A DNA stretch of 64,000 nucleotides from contig CBDCWT010000065.1 of the NCBI GenBank assembly GCA_965223305.1, positions 12,912 to 76,911 of the forward strand. Direction: 5' to 3'. The notes under the pieces were generated by a model. The model was not told the DNA's origin, searched no databases, and saw only the letters and a list, made by a program, of their open reading frames with translations. The translations under genes were made by a program, and so were the position numbers. The stretch comes from CBDCWT01 sp965223305 (GTDB lineage: Bacteria > Planctomycetota > Planctomycetia > Pirellulales > Pirellulaceae). The first letter of the stretch is position 1; each line of letters begins with the position of its first letter. Of this stretch, positions 25,226 to 34,090 are shown piece after piece.

Positions 25226-26188
25226 CTATTCGATGACCGTGGGGTTGACGATGTTCTCCGGGATACCTCCGGACAGACAGACCGCCACTTGGTTGGCCGA
25301 GCGCCGCCTTAGTTCGACCAGTGAATGATCCGATACAAACGCCGCATGTGGCGTGACGATTACGCGCGAATCGGAAAACGGCGGCTCATCCAGCGGCGGG
25401 GGCTCGGGCTCTTGCACGTCGAGGGCCGCACCCGCCAAGCGATTGTCGCCCAGCGCAGCTGCCAGCGCACGGTGATCGACCAGGCCGCCGCGCGCCGTAT
25501 TGATCAAGTAGGAGGTCCGCTGCATGGCCGCCAGCTGGGACGCGCCGATCAGGTGAGTCGTCTCTTCTGTGAGCGGCAGGTGAAGAGACACGAAGTCACT
25601 GGCCGCCAACAACTCGTGCAGTCCTACAAACCGGACACCGGCAACCGCCGAGTTGGTTTGCCGCGTGCAGGCAAGCACGTTCATCCCAAGGGCGAGGGCT
25701 TTCTCAGCCACCAGCCGGCCGATTCGGCCAAGCCCAACGACCCCCAAGGTAGTCCCTTCGATGCGCCGTAGAGCGGGAGCAGCCCGCAGGTCGTATTGCC
25801 CCATCTTGCTAGAGTGGTGGAACTGCGCCACGTTGCGAGCCAACGCAAAGATCAACGCCAGTGTATGCTCCGCCACTTCCACCACACAGTAATCGGGTAC
25901 GTTCGTCACGGGAATCCCGTGCTCGGTACAGTAGCCAACGTCGATGTTGTCGAGGCCAATTCCCATCCTGGCGACGAGTCGGCAGTTCGTAGCCGCTCGG
26001 ATGACTTCGGCAGTGGTTTGAGCCCAGCAAGTCATGATTGCGTCGGCGTCCCGAGCCAACTCGACCAACCGTGTGGGCTCCGCCGAGTCCGCCACAATCA
26101 GTTCTGCGCCTGCTTCCTCCAAGATCGCTCGCTCCACATCAAGGTCCGGCCATGCATAGTCGGTCAGCAGGACTTTGTACTTGGACAC
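25226..26188 (-). CDS. D-isomer 2-hydroxyacid dehydrogenase (CtBP / phosphoglycerate-dehydrogenase-like)
   Basis: 320 residues from the GTG at 26188, chosen because GGAGA lies eight bases upstream and homology starts right there (SKYKVLLTDYAWPDLDVE); the open frame extends to 26452 without family resemblance. Seen: NAD-binding Rossmann motif GVVGLGRIGRLVAEKA (~145-160), catalytic Arg in NTARGGLVD, Glu in DVQEPEPPP and His in TPHAAF, the R-E-H triad of this superfamily. It should reduce or oxidise a 2-hydroxy/2-oxo acid with NAD(H); the substrate cannot be told from sequence. No C-terminal ACT domain, so a classical SerA is less likely. Divergent from the small membrane protein gene. Confidence 0.85.
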   Translation of the reverse strand: MSKYKVLLTDYAWPDLDVERAILEEAGAELIVADSAEPTRLVELARDADAIMTCWAQTTAEVIRAATNCRLVARMGIGLDNIDVGYCTEHGIPVTNVPDYCVVEVAEHTLALIFALARNVAQFHHSSKMGQYDLRAAPALRRIEGTTLGVVGLGRIGRLVAEKALALGMNVLACTRQTNSAVAGVRFVGLHELLAASDFVSLHLPLTEETTHLIGASQLAAMQRTSYLINTARGGLVDHRALAAALGDNRLAGAALDVQEPEPPPLDEPPFSDSRVIVTPHAAFVSDHSLVELRRRSANQVAVCLSGGIPENIVNPTVIE

Positions 26189-26326
26189 CAGCACTCTCTC
26201 CACCAAGGTTGGCAGGGGCGATATTTCTGTACGGGCCAGTAGACATCGTAGCGGAACTGCGATACCTACCCAAGTCGGCCCGAGCGAGGCAAAATACCAG
26301 AGGTACAACCGCCGAGGAGAAACGAC
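26189..26326. promoter_or_regulatory. Divergent intergenic region (dehydrogenase / membrane protein-ligA)
   Basis: 138 bases between two genes transcribed away from each other, so it must hold both promoters. I do not see convincing -35/-10 boxes. The right end carries GAGGAG, seven bases before the TTG at 26327. Confidence 0.4.
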
Positions 26327-26653
26327 TTGTCTAGACCGAAACAGTTTCAAAACCCTTTCTACGTGCTGCTGCTTGTGGTTGGCCTGCTGTTCGTTGTGAC
26401 CACCTGTGGATACGCCGTGATGACGGTGCGTGGAATGGACCCCGCGACACAAGTTGGCGCCGCCTCGCCATCCGGCCAGCGATTGATGGAGTTCTTCGAT
26501 CGGTACGGCTTCTTACTACTGATCGTAGAACTCGCCATCCTAGGAGCCGCGACCTTTGCCGCGATCGCAACCGATCACTATTGGATGCGGCGCCAGGTAC
26601 CGGAACGAGAACAACTCGACGACGGGGAGCGACGATCTAATGCCGCCGACTGA
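26327..26653 (+). CDS. Small two-helix membrane protein
   Basis: 108 residues. TTG start at 26327 is supported by GAGGAG seven bases upstream, and no ATG precedes the first helix. Seen: hydrophobic segments at ~11-33 and ~60-82, a short loop with GMDPATQVG between them, and an acidic/basic tail ending in REQLDDGERRSNAAD. I do not recognise a family. Its last 14 bases overlap the start of ligA (26640), so translation of the two is probably coupled; any functional link to DNA ligation is unknown. Confidence 0.7.
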   Translation: MSRPKQFQNPFYVLLLVVGLLFVVTTCGYAVMTVRGMDPATQVGAASPSGQRLMEFFDRYGFLLLIVELAILGAATFAAIATDHYWMRRQVPEREQLDDGERRSNAAD

Positions 26654-28643
26654 TGCCGATCGCATCGAGCAACTGCGTGATGAAATTCGGGAGCACGATC
26701 GCAGGTACTACGTAGATGCCGCACCGGTCATCAGCGATCTCGAATACGACCGGCTGATGCAGCAGCTGGTCGAACTGGAAGCTCGGCATCCTGACCTGGT
26801 CACAAACGACAGCCCCAGCCAGCGTGTGGGAGATCAGCCGGTTCCTCATCTCGAACAGGTAGCTCACCGCATTCCGATGCTGTCGATCGACAACACCTAC
26901 GGCATCGAAGAGCTGAACAGCTACGCCGAGCGGACGGAGAAACAGCTACAAGGTGAAGCGATCGAATGGGTCGTCGAGTTGAAGGTGGATGGCGTTGCTG
27001 TATCTCTGGTGTACGAGCAGGGACTGCTGGTTCGAGCCGTCACGCGCGGCGACGGCCAGACCGGAGACGACATCACTCATAGCATCCGCACGCTGCCGGG
27101 AGTACCTCTGCGGCTGAACGACCAACAGCCCCCGGAGGTGCTCGAGGTACGCGGTGAAGTCTATATGACAAACTTGGATCTCGTCCGTCTGAACGAACGG
27201 CAACAACAGCTCGGGCTGCCCCCGTTTGCGAACACTCGCAACGTGACTGCGGGCACGATTCGGCTGCTGGATCCGCGTGTAGCTGCCGAACGCCGGTTGA
27301 ACCTGTTTTGTCATGGGATCGGCTTTTGCAGCGGAGTCGATGTGACCTCGCACACGGAATTCCTGGAAAAGCTGCGACAACTCGGCTTGCCAACCACTCC
27401 GCATGTCGAGTGCTTTGACAACTTCGCGAGAGCGGTGGAGTATTGCAACGAGCTGATCCAACGGCTCCACGATCTAGATTTCGAAGTGGACGGCCTGGTT
27501 ATCAAAGTGAATCGCTTTGAACAACGTGATCGGCTGGGAGCCACTTCGAAGAGCCCTCGTTGGTTGATCGCGTACAAGTACGAAAAGTACGAAGCCTCCA
27601 CACGCCTCAACGCGATTCGCGTCCAGGTGGGCAAGAGCGGCGCGGTGACCCCGGTCGCTGAACTCGAGCCGGTTGAAATCGCCGATACGACGGTCAGTCG
27701 CGCCAGCTTGCACAACGCCGAGGAAATCGAGCGAAAGGACGTCCGCGTCGGCGATACCGTGGTGGTTGAGAAGGCCGGCAAGATCATCCCACACATTGTC
27801 CGCGTCGAAAAACACAAACGCAAAGGCAGGCCAACTAAGTTCCACTTCCCCACGCACTGCCCGGAGTGCGACGAGCCACTAGTCAAGGACGAAGGGGGAG
27901 TCTCCATTCGCTGCCCGAACATCGAATGCCCCGCCCAAATCAAGGAGCGCATCCGCTTTTTTGCCAGCCGTAAAGCGATGGACATCGAAGGTTTGGGAGA
28001 CAAGCTTGTCGAGCAACTCGTCGAACAAGGATTGGTCCGCACCTACGGCGACCTCTATCGCCTCCGGCCCGAAGATGTGGCGGGGCTGGAAAGGATGGGG
28101 GAAAAGTCGACCGACAACCTGCTGGCGGGGATCGCGTCCAGTAAGCAACGAGGGCTGGCGAGGCTGCTGAACGCGCTTTCGATCCGCCATGTTGGGCAGC
28201 GCGTGGCGGCCGTCCTGGCGGAGCGGTACCCGTCAATTCAGCAATTGCAGCAGGCCGGTGTCGAAGAACTGAGCGAGATTCATGAAATTGGCGAGGTCAT
28301 CGCTCAAAGCGTCCACGACTTTCTGGCCAGCGACCGGGGCCGCCGAGTCGTCCAGCAACTGGCAGCGGCCGGGGTCCTCATGGAGGAGAACGTACCTGCA
28401 CCGAACTTGCAGCATCCTCAGATCGCGGGCAAGACATTCGTCGTGACCGGCTCCCTGAGCAAATATACGCGAGATCAGATTCACGGGTTGATCGACCAGC
28501 ACGGGGGGCGGGCGTCGTCAAGCATCTCGAAGAAGACCGACTACCTCGTGGCCGGCGAGCGAGCGGGCAGCAAATTGGCGAAAGCAGAGCAGCTTGGCGT
28601 CCAAGTCATCTCGGAGGCGCAGTTCGAGGAGTGGCTTCGGTGA
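26640..28643 (+). CDS. ligA: NAD-dependent DNA ligase
   Basis: 667 residues, the usual length. Seals nicks in duplex DNA with NAD as cofactor in replication and repair. Seen: N-terminal domain (HDRRYYVDAAPVISDLEYD), adenylation motif KVDG with the nucleophilic Lys at residue 115, an OB-fold region, a four-Cys zinc finger (CPEC and CPNIEC, ~407-431), helix-hairpin-helix repeats (~450-580) and a C-terminal BRCT domain (~590-667: KTFVVTGSLSKYTR, KTDYLVAGERAGSKL). The ATG at 26640 is preferred over upstream in-frame codons because family homology begins there and GGGGAG lies about ten bases before it. Nothing unusual in the active-site motifs. Confidence 0.97.
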   Translation: MPPTDADRIEQLRDEIREHDRRYYVDAAPVISDLEYDRLMQQLVELEARHPDLVTNDSPSQRVGDQPVPHLEQVAHRIPMLSIDNTYGIEELNSYAERTEKQLQGEAIEWVVELKVDGVAVSLVYEQGLLVRAVTRGDGQTGDDITHSIRTLPGVPLRLNDQQPPEVLEVRGEVYMTNLDLVRLNERQQQLGLPPFANTRNVTAGTIRLLDPRVAAERRLNLFCHGIGFCSGVDVTSHTEFLEKLRQLGLPTTPHVECFDNFARAVEYCNELIQRLHDLDFEVDGLVIKVNRFEQRDRLGATSKSPRWLIAYKYEKYEASTRLNAIRVQVGKSGAVTPVAELEPVEIADTTVSRASLHNAEEIERKDVRVGDTVVVEKAGKIIPHIVRVEKHKRKGRPTKFHFPTHCPECDEPLVKDEGGVSIRCPNIECPAQIKERIRFFASRKAMDIEGLGDKLVEQLVEQGLVRTYGDLYRLRPEDVAGLERMGEKSTDNLLAGIASSKQRGLARLLNALSIRHVGQRVAAVLAERYPSIQQLQQAGVEELSEIHEIGEVIAQSVHDFLASDRGRRVVQQLAAAGVLMEENVPAPNLQHPQIAGKTFVVTGSLSKYTRDQIHGLIDQHGGRASSSISKKTDYLVAGERAGSKLAKAEQLGVQVISEAQFEEWLR

Positions 28644-28818
28644 CTGTCGTCACCAGTTGCTGGGCCGAAAAGAGTCGCCGAAGCAACGCCGCTAAGGGTT
28701 TCTTGTAGCCGAATTCGCCAGAATTTGGCAGTCCACCGAATTCGCCAGAATTTGGCCGAATCAGCAGTCCGCCAAACTCTGGCGAGTTCGGCTACGATTT
28801 GGCGAGTTCGGCTACGAT
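28644..28818. repeat. Cluster of GTAGCCGAATTCGCCAGAATTTGG units
   Basis: Four related units in both orientations: TAGCCGAATTCGCCAGAATT (28707), CCGAATTCGCCAGAATTTGG (28736), CCAAACTCTGGCGAGTTCGG (28772) and TTGGCGAGTTCGGCTACGAT (28798). The inverted units can pair, so a terminator-like hairpin between ligA and the convergent regulator gene is possible. Confidence 0.7.
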
Positions 28819-31131
28819 CTATTGCTCTTTCTGCTCGTACCGTTCCAGTTTGCGGTCCAGCGTCGAGCGGTTGATGCCGAGGATCCGGGCCGCCTCGCGC
28901 TTGTTGCCCTTTGTCCAGCGGAGCGTCTTGAGAATCTGCTGTTCCTCCAGCTCGGCCAACGAGATCGGCTGAAAGGCATCTAGCGACTCGGCCGTAGCCG
29001 GTGATGGCAGCGAACTGAAGTGAATGTCTCGAGGCATGATCTCGGCCCCGTCGGCAAGTACAACGGCCCGTTCGATAACGTTACGCAATTCACGTACGTT
29101 GCCCGGCCAGTCGTACTTGCACAGTGCCTCCATCGCATCCGGAGAAAGCCGCAGTCCCTGTTGGCTTGTGCGGGCTGCACAGCGATCGAGAAAGAACTCG
29201 GCAAGAACCGGAATGTCGGTGGCATGCTCTCGCAATGAGGGAACGAAAATCTCGAGGATTTGCAGCCGGAAAAATAGGTCACTGCGAAACTTGCCGGACT
29301 CGACGGCTTCCTCGAGATTGCGATTGGTCGCCGCCACGACGCGAACATCCGAGCGGATACTTATGCTTCCGCCCACACGTTCGTAGGAATGGCCCTCGAG
29401 AACCCTGAGGAACTTAGCTTGAATGCTCAACGGCATCTCACCCACTTCGTCCAAAAACAGGGTACCGCCTTCCGCTTGCTCGAATTTCCCGATCTTCTTT
29501 TCTGTAGCGCCGGTAAAAGACCCCTTTTCGTGACCGAACAGCTCGCTCTCGAGCAAGGTCTCCGTAAGAGCCGCGCAGTTTAGACAGACGAACGGCCCCT
29601 GATGACGATTGCTGTTGAAGTGAATGGCACGCGCCACCAACTCTTTGCCGACGCCGCTCTCGCCCCGCACTAGCGCCGTCGCGTCGGAAAGGGCGATCTT
29701 GCCAATCTTTTCGCGTAACTGTTGGAGCTGCGGACTGCCGCCGACCAATTCACTTTCGATCTCCAACATCCGGCGCAGCGACTCATTCTCGTTATATGCG
29801 GCGCGCAGCCCAGTGGTCAGAGATTCCGTGTAGTTCAGTCGCTCTAGCACGATCGCCATCTGATCGGCAACGGCCAGCGTGAACTCCAAAGCGTCTGCGT
29901 CGAGCTGGTCGTTGGGATCGAGAGAATAGACGTGAAGCAACCCGAAAATAGACTCCCGATTGCGAATCGGAGCACAGATCACACTCTCGGCCTTGATGCC
30001 GTCCAGCGTCTGGAACTCGGCGGTCCCATCAGCGCGGATGTCCATGGCTAGGACTGCTTCTCGTTCCGCCAACACCGTCCGTGACAGACGCCGAGAGACG
30101 ACCCGATAGGACGCGCCGTCGGGCGCCTTGTACGCCACGATCCTCAGCTTGTCTGACGACTCCGAAATCGAGTCAGGAAACAGCAAGACAGCGCCGATGT
30201 CGGCGTTGACCGCGGGCAGCAGACAATCCAGCACGGTCGCGGAAAGAGTCTTCACGTCTTGCGCCGTCACCATCCGCATGATGAGGTCGTATAGATGCCG
30301 CAGCGCCTCGCGGATTCCCGTTTCACCACCGGACTTTGATAGGCCGCTCTCAGTGATATAGCGGCTCTGCGATTTGCGCTCAATGATCTCCGGTATCGCC
30401 GAATCGGTTCCCGCCACATCGGTCGCCGGGGGACTCTGCGAATTGGTAGTGCCAGCCGGCTTTTCGACCTGATGCTCGGCCAAGTCGTTCGTGAACAACA
30501 GCACTGTCTTGCCAATGTGAATGCGATCTCCATCGACAAGCCGATGTTGCCCCTCAACCTTCTCGCCGTTCAATCTCGTGCCATTACGACTCTGCAAGTC
30601 ACGCAGCGTCCAGTCCGAAGCTTCCCAAAAGACTTCGCAGTGCTGCCGGCTACAACGATCGTCCTTGAGCACGATGCGGTTGAGAGGGTCGCGGCCAACG
30701 GTCATGACAGTGCCCGGCGCCAAACGGAATACATTCCGCAAGGCGTCGTCGGCCCCCTGCAGGATCAGAAAGGCGTCGTCTCGCTGCGAAACGCTGTCCT
30801 GATCCTGGTCCGCTACTGATGGTGTCGGATTAATCGCCAGCTCCCCCGATCTCGGATAACAGTGGGCAGTCGCTGAGCTGCCGGACGAACTACCGCAGCC
30901 CGGTGCCGATTCCCCTGCTGGAATCTGCGCGGAGGCGTCGAAGCGGATGTCGTCAGATGCCCGAGAAAAGAACTCGCGTTCGGTCCGTCGCCCGGTCCCA
31001 TGCAGCCCGAGACCGACATTGTAACCAATCACGACGTGGCGAGAAAAAAACACGGCCGCCAGCGAAGCGGAGGCAAAGTGGGGCAGCAACCACTGTGTCG
31101 TCCAGTGCTCCGCTGACGGCTCATGTCCCAA
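28819..31131 (-). CDS. Sigma-54-dependent activator with FHA and GAF sensor domains
   Basis: Up to 770 residues. Seen: an FHA domain (~133-215: VGRDPLNRIVLKD, CSRQHCEVFW, SRNGTRLNG) that would bind a phosphothreonine peptide; a GAF domain (~285-435); a sigma-54 AAA+ domain (~458-695) with Walker A GESGVGKE, the sigma-54 contact loop GSFTGA (usual form GAFTGA), Walker B GGTLFLDEVGE; and a Fis-type helix-turn-helix at the end (KREAARILGINRSTLDRKL). The first ~115 residues are atypical and the true start may be later, but no in-frame ATG exists before the FHA domain. It should switch on RpoN promoters in response to a Ser/Thr-kinase signal; targets unknown. Confidence 0.9.
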   Translation of the reverse strand: MGHEPSAEHWTTQWLLPHFASASLAAVFFSRHVVIGYNVGLGLHGTGRRTEREFFSRASDDIRFDASAQIPAGESAPGCGSSSGSSATAHCYPRSGELAINPTPSVADQDQDSVSQRDDAFLILQGADDALRNVFRLAPGTVMTVGRDPLNRIVLKDDRCSRQHCEVFWEASDWTLRDLQSRNGTRLNGEKVEGQHRLVDGDRIHIGKTVLLFTNDLAEHQVEKPAGTTNSQSPPATDVAGTDSAIPEIIERKSQSRYITESGLSKSGGETGIREALRHLYDLIMRMVTAQDVKTLSATVLDCLLPAVNADIGAVLLFPDSISESSDKLRIVAYKAPDGASYRVVSRRLSRTVLAEREAVLAMDIRADGTAEFQTLDGIKAESVICAPIRNRESIFGLLHVYSLDPNDQLDADALEFTLAVADQMAIVLERLNYTESLTTGLRAAYNENESLRRMLEIESELVGGSPQLQQLREKIGKIALSDATALVRGESGVGKELVARAIHFNSNRHQGPFVCLNCAALTETLLESELFGHEKGSFTGATEKKIGKFEQAEGGTLFLDEVGEMPLSIQAKFLRVLEGHSYERVGGSISIRSDVRVVAATNRNLEEAVESGKFRSDLFFRLQILEIFVPSLREHATDIPVLAEFFLDRCAARTSQQGLRLSPDAMEALCKYDWPGNVRELRNVIERAVVLADGAEIMPRDIHFSSLPSPATAESLDAFQPISLAELEEQQILKTLRWTKGNKREAARILGINRSTLDRKLERYEQKEQ

Positions 31132-31377
31132 TTTAGGTTCACGTCGTACAAACGCCAGCCAGATGGATACCCGGACAGTTCAAATGACGTGCCACTTGAG
31201 CCAGTGTTCGCAAGAAATTCTTAACTCATTTAGTAAACACGCCTTGCGAAAAACTGCCTGAAACGTCTCCGCGACGAATTCCGGGCGTGGTCGCAAAACG
31301 CAACCCAGGGAGTGCCAGAATCTGCGACCATCGCGACCCCGACATCTGCAATTCGGAGCTGGCAGACGGCAGATGCC
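31132..31377. other. Intergenic, nothing recognised
   Basis: 246 bases between the regulator gene start and the 180-bp element. No coding potential. Any promoter for the regulator lies here. Confidence 0.4.
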
Positions 31378-31557
31378 TAGCCCGGATTATTCATGAAGAT
31401 CGTCGCGAGAGGTTGTAAGTACGTTCGTGGCAAGGAAGGCGAGCAATTCTTCCGCAGGCGAATTGCAGCAATACGTCGAGGGAGAATTGTGAAGCATGAC
31501 GAAGCCACGGATGGACTTACGACCTCGCAGTAGATCGCTCATGAATAATTCGGGCTA
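31378..31557 (-). repeat. 180-bp hairpin element, copy B
   Basis: Inverted relative to copy A. Begins TAGCCCGGATTATTCATGAA, ends GAATAATTCGGGCTA. Five differences from copy A, two of them at the hairpin tip (GAATTGCAGCAATAC). Its terminal CTA (31555-31557) is, on the minus strand, the TAG stop codon of the sugar dehydrogenase gene. Confidence 0.9.
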
Positions 31558-33972
31558 CAGCACCAGCGCGAAGCCGAAGTCGCGATCCGCTAGCTGTTGA
31601 CCGGTCGTGATTGGCACGTTCCAGCCGCCCAGATCGATCAGCCTGGTGGGATCCGCATAGAAGCTGTCGTCGAGCCTAGCCACCAAGGTCCCGGCGAGCG
31701 GGCGACCTAGGGGCACTCCGCTTGCCCCGTCCCATTCCCGTAGTTCGCCACCCGCCGTGATGTAGTACCACTCACCCCCGCCGGCCTGGAGCCACTTCTC
31801 AGCCAACCCGCCCCAATTCTCCCAGAGGTTACCAGTGGTGAAGAAGTTGAGCCGCTGATCAAGCTCAAAAGCAAACTCCAGGTTCGGTGGCACAACGGGT
31901 GCCGTGCGCTGCCAGTCGGCCTGCGGTACTACATTGATCGTGAAATCGCCGGTCTCGAGCCCGGCGAACTGATACCAGCCCGACTCCAACAGTGGGTCGA
32001 TCACGCCACTGGCGTCCAGGTCGATGTCTCGCGTCTGCTCGGTCGCGATGAGTTGCCCCTGCGCATCAAGGAGTTCGACCGTCCAACCGTTCAGATACGG
32101 CTCGCCAACATCCCTTTCACCGTCGACATTGAGATCGTGATACACACGACCGCTGAGAGTCGCCAGCTGTCGGTTGCCAAAATCCCTGTTGATCAACGGC
32201 TGGCCGGCTGCAACTTGAAGCACAAACGATCCGGTGGGTGCCGCCACATCGACGAGAAGTTGCGGATCCTCGTAATAGCGGGGGTCAAGTGTACCGATCG
32301 ATCTGCCCTCAAGCGGGCTTCCCAGAGGTAATCCACTCGATCGATCCCACTCCCACAGCTCGCCGGAAGGAACAATGAAATACCAAGCGTTCGCTTGGTT
32401 GGTCGACTGCAACCACTTTTCTTCCAACCCACCCCAGTTCTCGAAAAGCCCCTGCTTGGTTGTGAACCGAAACTGCCGGCCCAAGGCAAACGCCAGACTT
32501 TCCACGGGATCCAGGGGAGCGGTCTGCTGCCAACCGTCTTTCAAGAGCTGCCGAACGGTATAAACTCCGGGAGGGACGTCGAATTGATACCACCCTCTTT
32601 CCGTGGCCGGATCGATCGCCTCGTCGCCATCTAGATCGACGTCTTGTGTTTGTTGAACCGCAACCGTCTGTCCCTGCTCGTCAAGCAATTCGACGGTCCA
32701 ACCATTCAGATACTCTTCGCCGATGTCTGCACCGCCGCTGCTGTCGCGGTCGTGGAAGACGCGTCCGCGGAGAGAAACCGTCTCTACTTCGATGGCTAAC
32801 ATAGCACCGAAGGTCAACACGTAGAGTTCGCCATCCTCGTCCTCTCCGAAGCCGATGATATTCGGCGGATTGCCACCAGCGACCTCTAGATCTGACAGCT
32901 GAAAGACCCCGTCGTCTTCCTCCAGAACAAACATCCGGCCGGTCAAGTCGCCAAAAAGATATCGTCCGAACAAAGCGGGATAGCGGCTACCGCGATAGAC
33001 GAATCCACCGATCACAGAATCCGTAGTGGCGTCGTTTGGATACTCGGCGATGGGGTCGATCAGCCCGCCCGGATTGGGATCGGAGCGGTTAAACGGGTGG
33101 GCTCCTTCGCGAATCCGCCAGCCGTAGTTGCCGCCGCTTTCGATCAAATCCACTTCTTCCCACAGGAACTGCCCGACGTCACCGGCAAACAGGCGGTCTA
33201 CGGATTCCGGGGTCGGCCCGTCGTCAAACGAGAAACGGTAGGGATTCCGCAAGCCGTAAGCGTAGATCTCGCCGCGGACGCCGGAACGATCGACAAACGG
33301 GTTTGATGCAGGGATCCCGTATTGGCCATTGCTCGCGTTTGTGCCGAGCACGTCGATCCGCAGGATCTTTCCCAGCAAGTTCGTGAGGTTCTGTGCATTG
33401 TTCTGCGGATCGCCACCAGACCCGCCATCCCCAGTGGCAACGTAGAGTAGTCCGTCATCCGGGCCAAAGTGAATGTCGCCGCCGTTGTGGTTGGAAAAAG
33501 GCTGAGGAAACCTGAGCAGTTCCCGCTCGGAGGTGACGTCGGCTCGATTCGGATCTGCAGAGACGCGGAACTCCGAAACGACTGAATCGTGGTTACCACC
33601 CGAAGAACTGGGAGCACTGTAGTAGACGTAGAACCTGCCGCGGCCCGGTGCCGACAACGACGAGAAATCGGGATGAAACGCCAGCCCCAATAACCCACGT
33701 TCGCCGCCGGTGACGACACGGTTGAGACCGCCGCCACCCAAATCGAGAAAAGGCTGCGGCGAGACAAGCGATCCCTGCACGACCCGAATCTGGCCACCCT
33801 GCTGCGCCACGAACATCCTACCCGAGCCGTCGTCGGCATGGGTCGCCACCAGGGGTGCCGAGAGGTCCTGCGTCACCGTACGGAGCTGGATCTGAACGTC
33901 GGCAGCCAGCAAGACCCTCTCTTCCAGTACCTCCAGTGACGAGCACCGCCGACCAAACGTTAGATCGATCAT
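31555..33972 (-). CDS. PQQ-type sugar dehydrogenase-like propeller protein with LEPR-XLL-type N-terminus
   Basis: 805 residues. N-terminus RRCSSLEVLEERVLLAADV resembles the planctomycete LEPR-XLL export/sorting motif. Residues ~30-390 are a glucose/sorbosone dehydrogenase-like propeller (GGERGLLGLAFHPDF, FSNHNGGDIHFGPDD, YGLRNPYRFSFD, GGNYGWR). Then two tandem SdrD/Cna-B-like units (~395-600 and ~605-800), each with a GRVFHDRDSSG/GRVYHDLNVDG calcium-type loop, LNGWTVELLD, and an unusual block with ENWGGL.EKWLQ, a G-E-L-x-E-W-D and a PLGSPL/PLGRPL. It is probably surface-located and may oxidise aldose sugars if PQQ is supplied; PQQ use is inferred from family only. The stop codon lies in the 180-bp element. 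Confidence 0.8.
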   Translation of the reverse strand: MIDLTFGRRCSSLEVLEERVLLAADVQIQLRTVTQDLSAPLVATHADDGSGRMFVAQQGGQIRVVQGSLVSPQPFLDLGGGGLNRVVTGGERGLLGLAFHPDFSSLSAPGRGRFYVYYSAPSSSGGNHDSVVSEFRVSADPNRADVTSERELLRFPQPFSNHNGGDIHFGPDDGLLYVATGDGGSGGDPQNNAQNLTNLLGKILRIDVLGTNASNGQYGIPASNPFVDRSGVRGEIYAYGLRNPYRFSFDDGPTPESVDRLFAGDVGQFLWEEVDLIESGGNYGWRIREGAHPFNRSDPNPGGLIDPIAEYPNDATTDSVIGGFVYRGSRYPALFGRYLFGDLTGRMFVLEEDDGVFQLSDLEVAGGNPPNIIGFGEDEDGELYVLTFGAMLAIEVETVSLRGRVFHDRDSSGGADIGEEYLNGWTVELLDEQGQTVAVQQTQDVDLDGDEAIDPATERGWYQFDVPPGVYTVRQLLKDGWQQTAPLDPVESLAFALGRQFRFTTKQGLFENWGGLEEKWLQSTNQANAWYFIVPSGELWEWDRSSGLPLGSPLEGRSIGTLDPRYYEDPQLLVDVAAPTGSFVLQVAAGQPLINRDFGNRQLATLSGRVYHDLNVDGERDVGEPYLNGWTVELLDAQGQLIATEQTRDIDLDASGVIDPLLESGWYQFAGLETGDFTINVVPQADWQRTAPVVPPNLEFAFELDQRLNFFTTGNLWENWGGLAEKWLQAGGGEWYYITAGGELREWDGASGVPLGRPLAGTLVARLDDSFYADPTRLIDLGGWNVPITTGQQLADRDFGFALVL

Positions 33973-34090
33973 GGTGGCACCGTAATCTCTTCACTCTCCC
34001 CTTGGAGGCTGTGCAGCTTTTACGCTTCATGCAGTCCGCCAAACTCTGGCGAGTTCGGCTACGCTCCAAATCAGCCGCTGGGCGTTAGCC
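33973..34090. repeat. Dispersed repeat, left part, cut by IS4-type element
   Basis: Holds GGAGGCTGTGCAGCTTTTAC, CCAAACTCTGGCGAGTTCGG and CAAATCAGCCGCTGGGCGTT. The block stops at GGCGTTAGCC (34081-34090) and resumes with the same ten bases at 35582-35591, then CACGGG. Confidence 0.85.

Noticed and set aside
25226..26452. 408-residue form of the dehydrogenase
   Set aside because: The extra 88 residues have no family resemblance and would overlap the divergent gene at 26327; GTG at 26188 has a ribosome-binding site.
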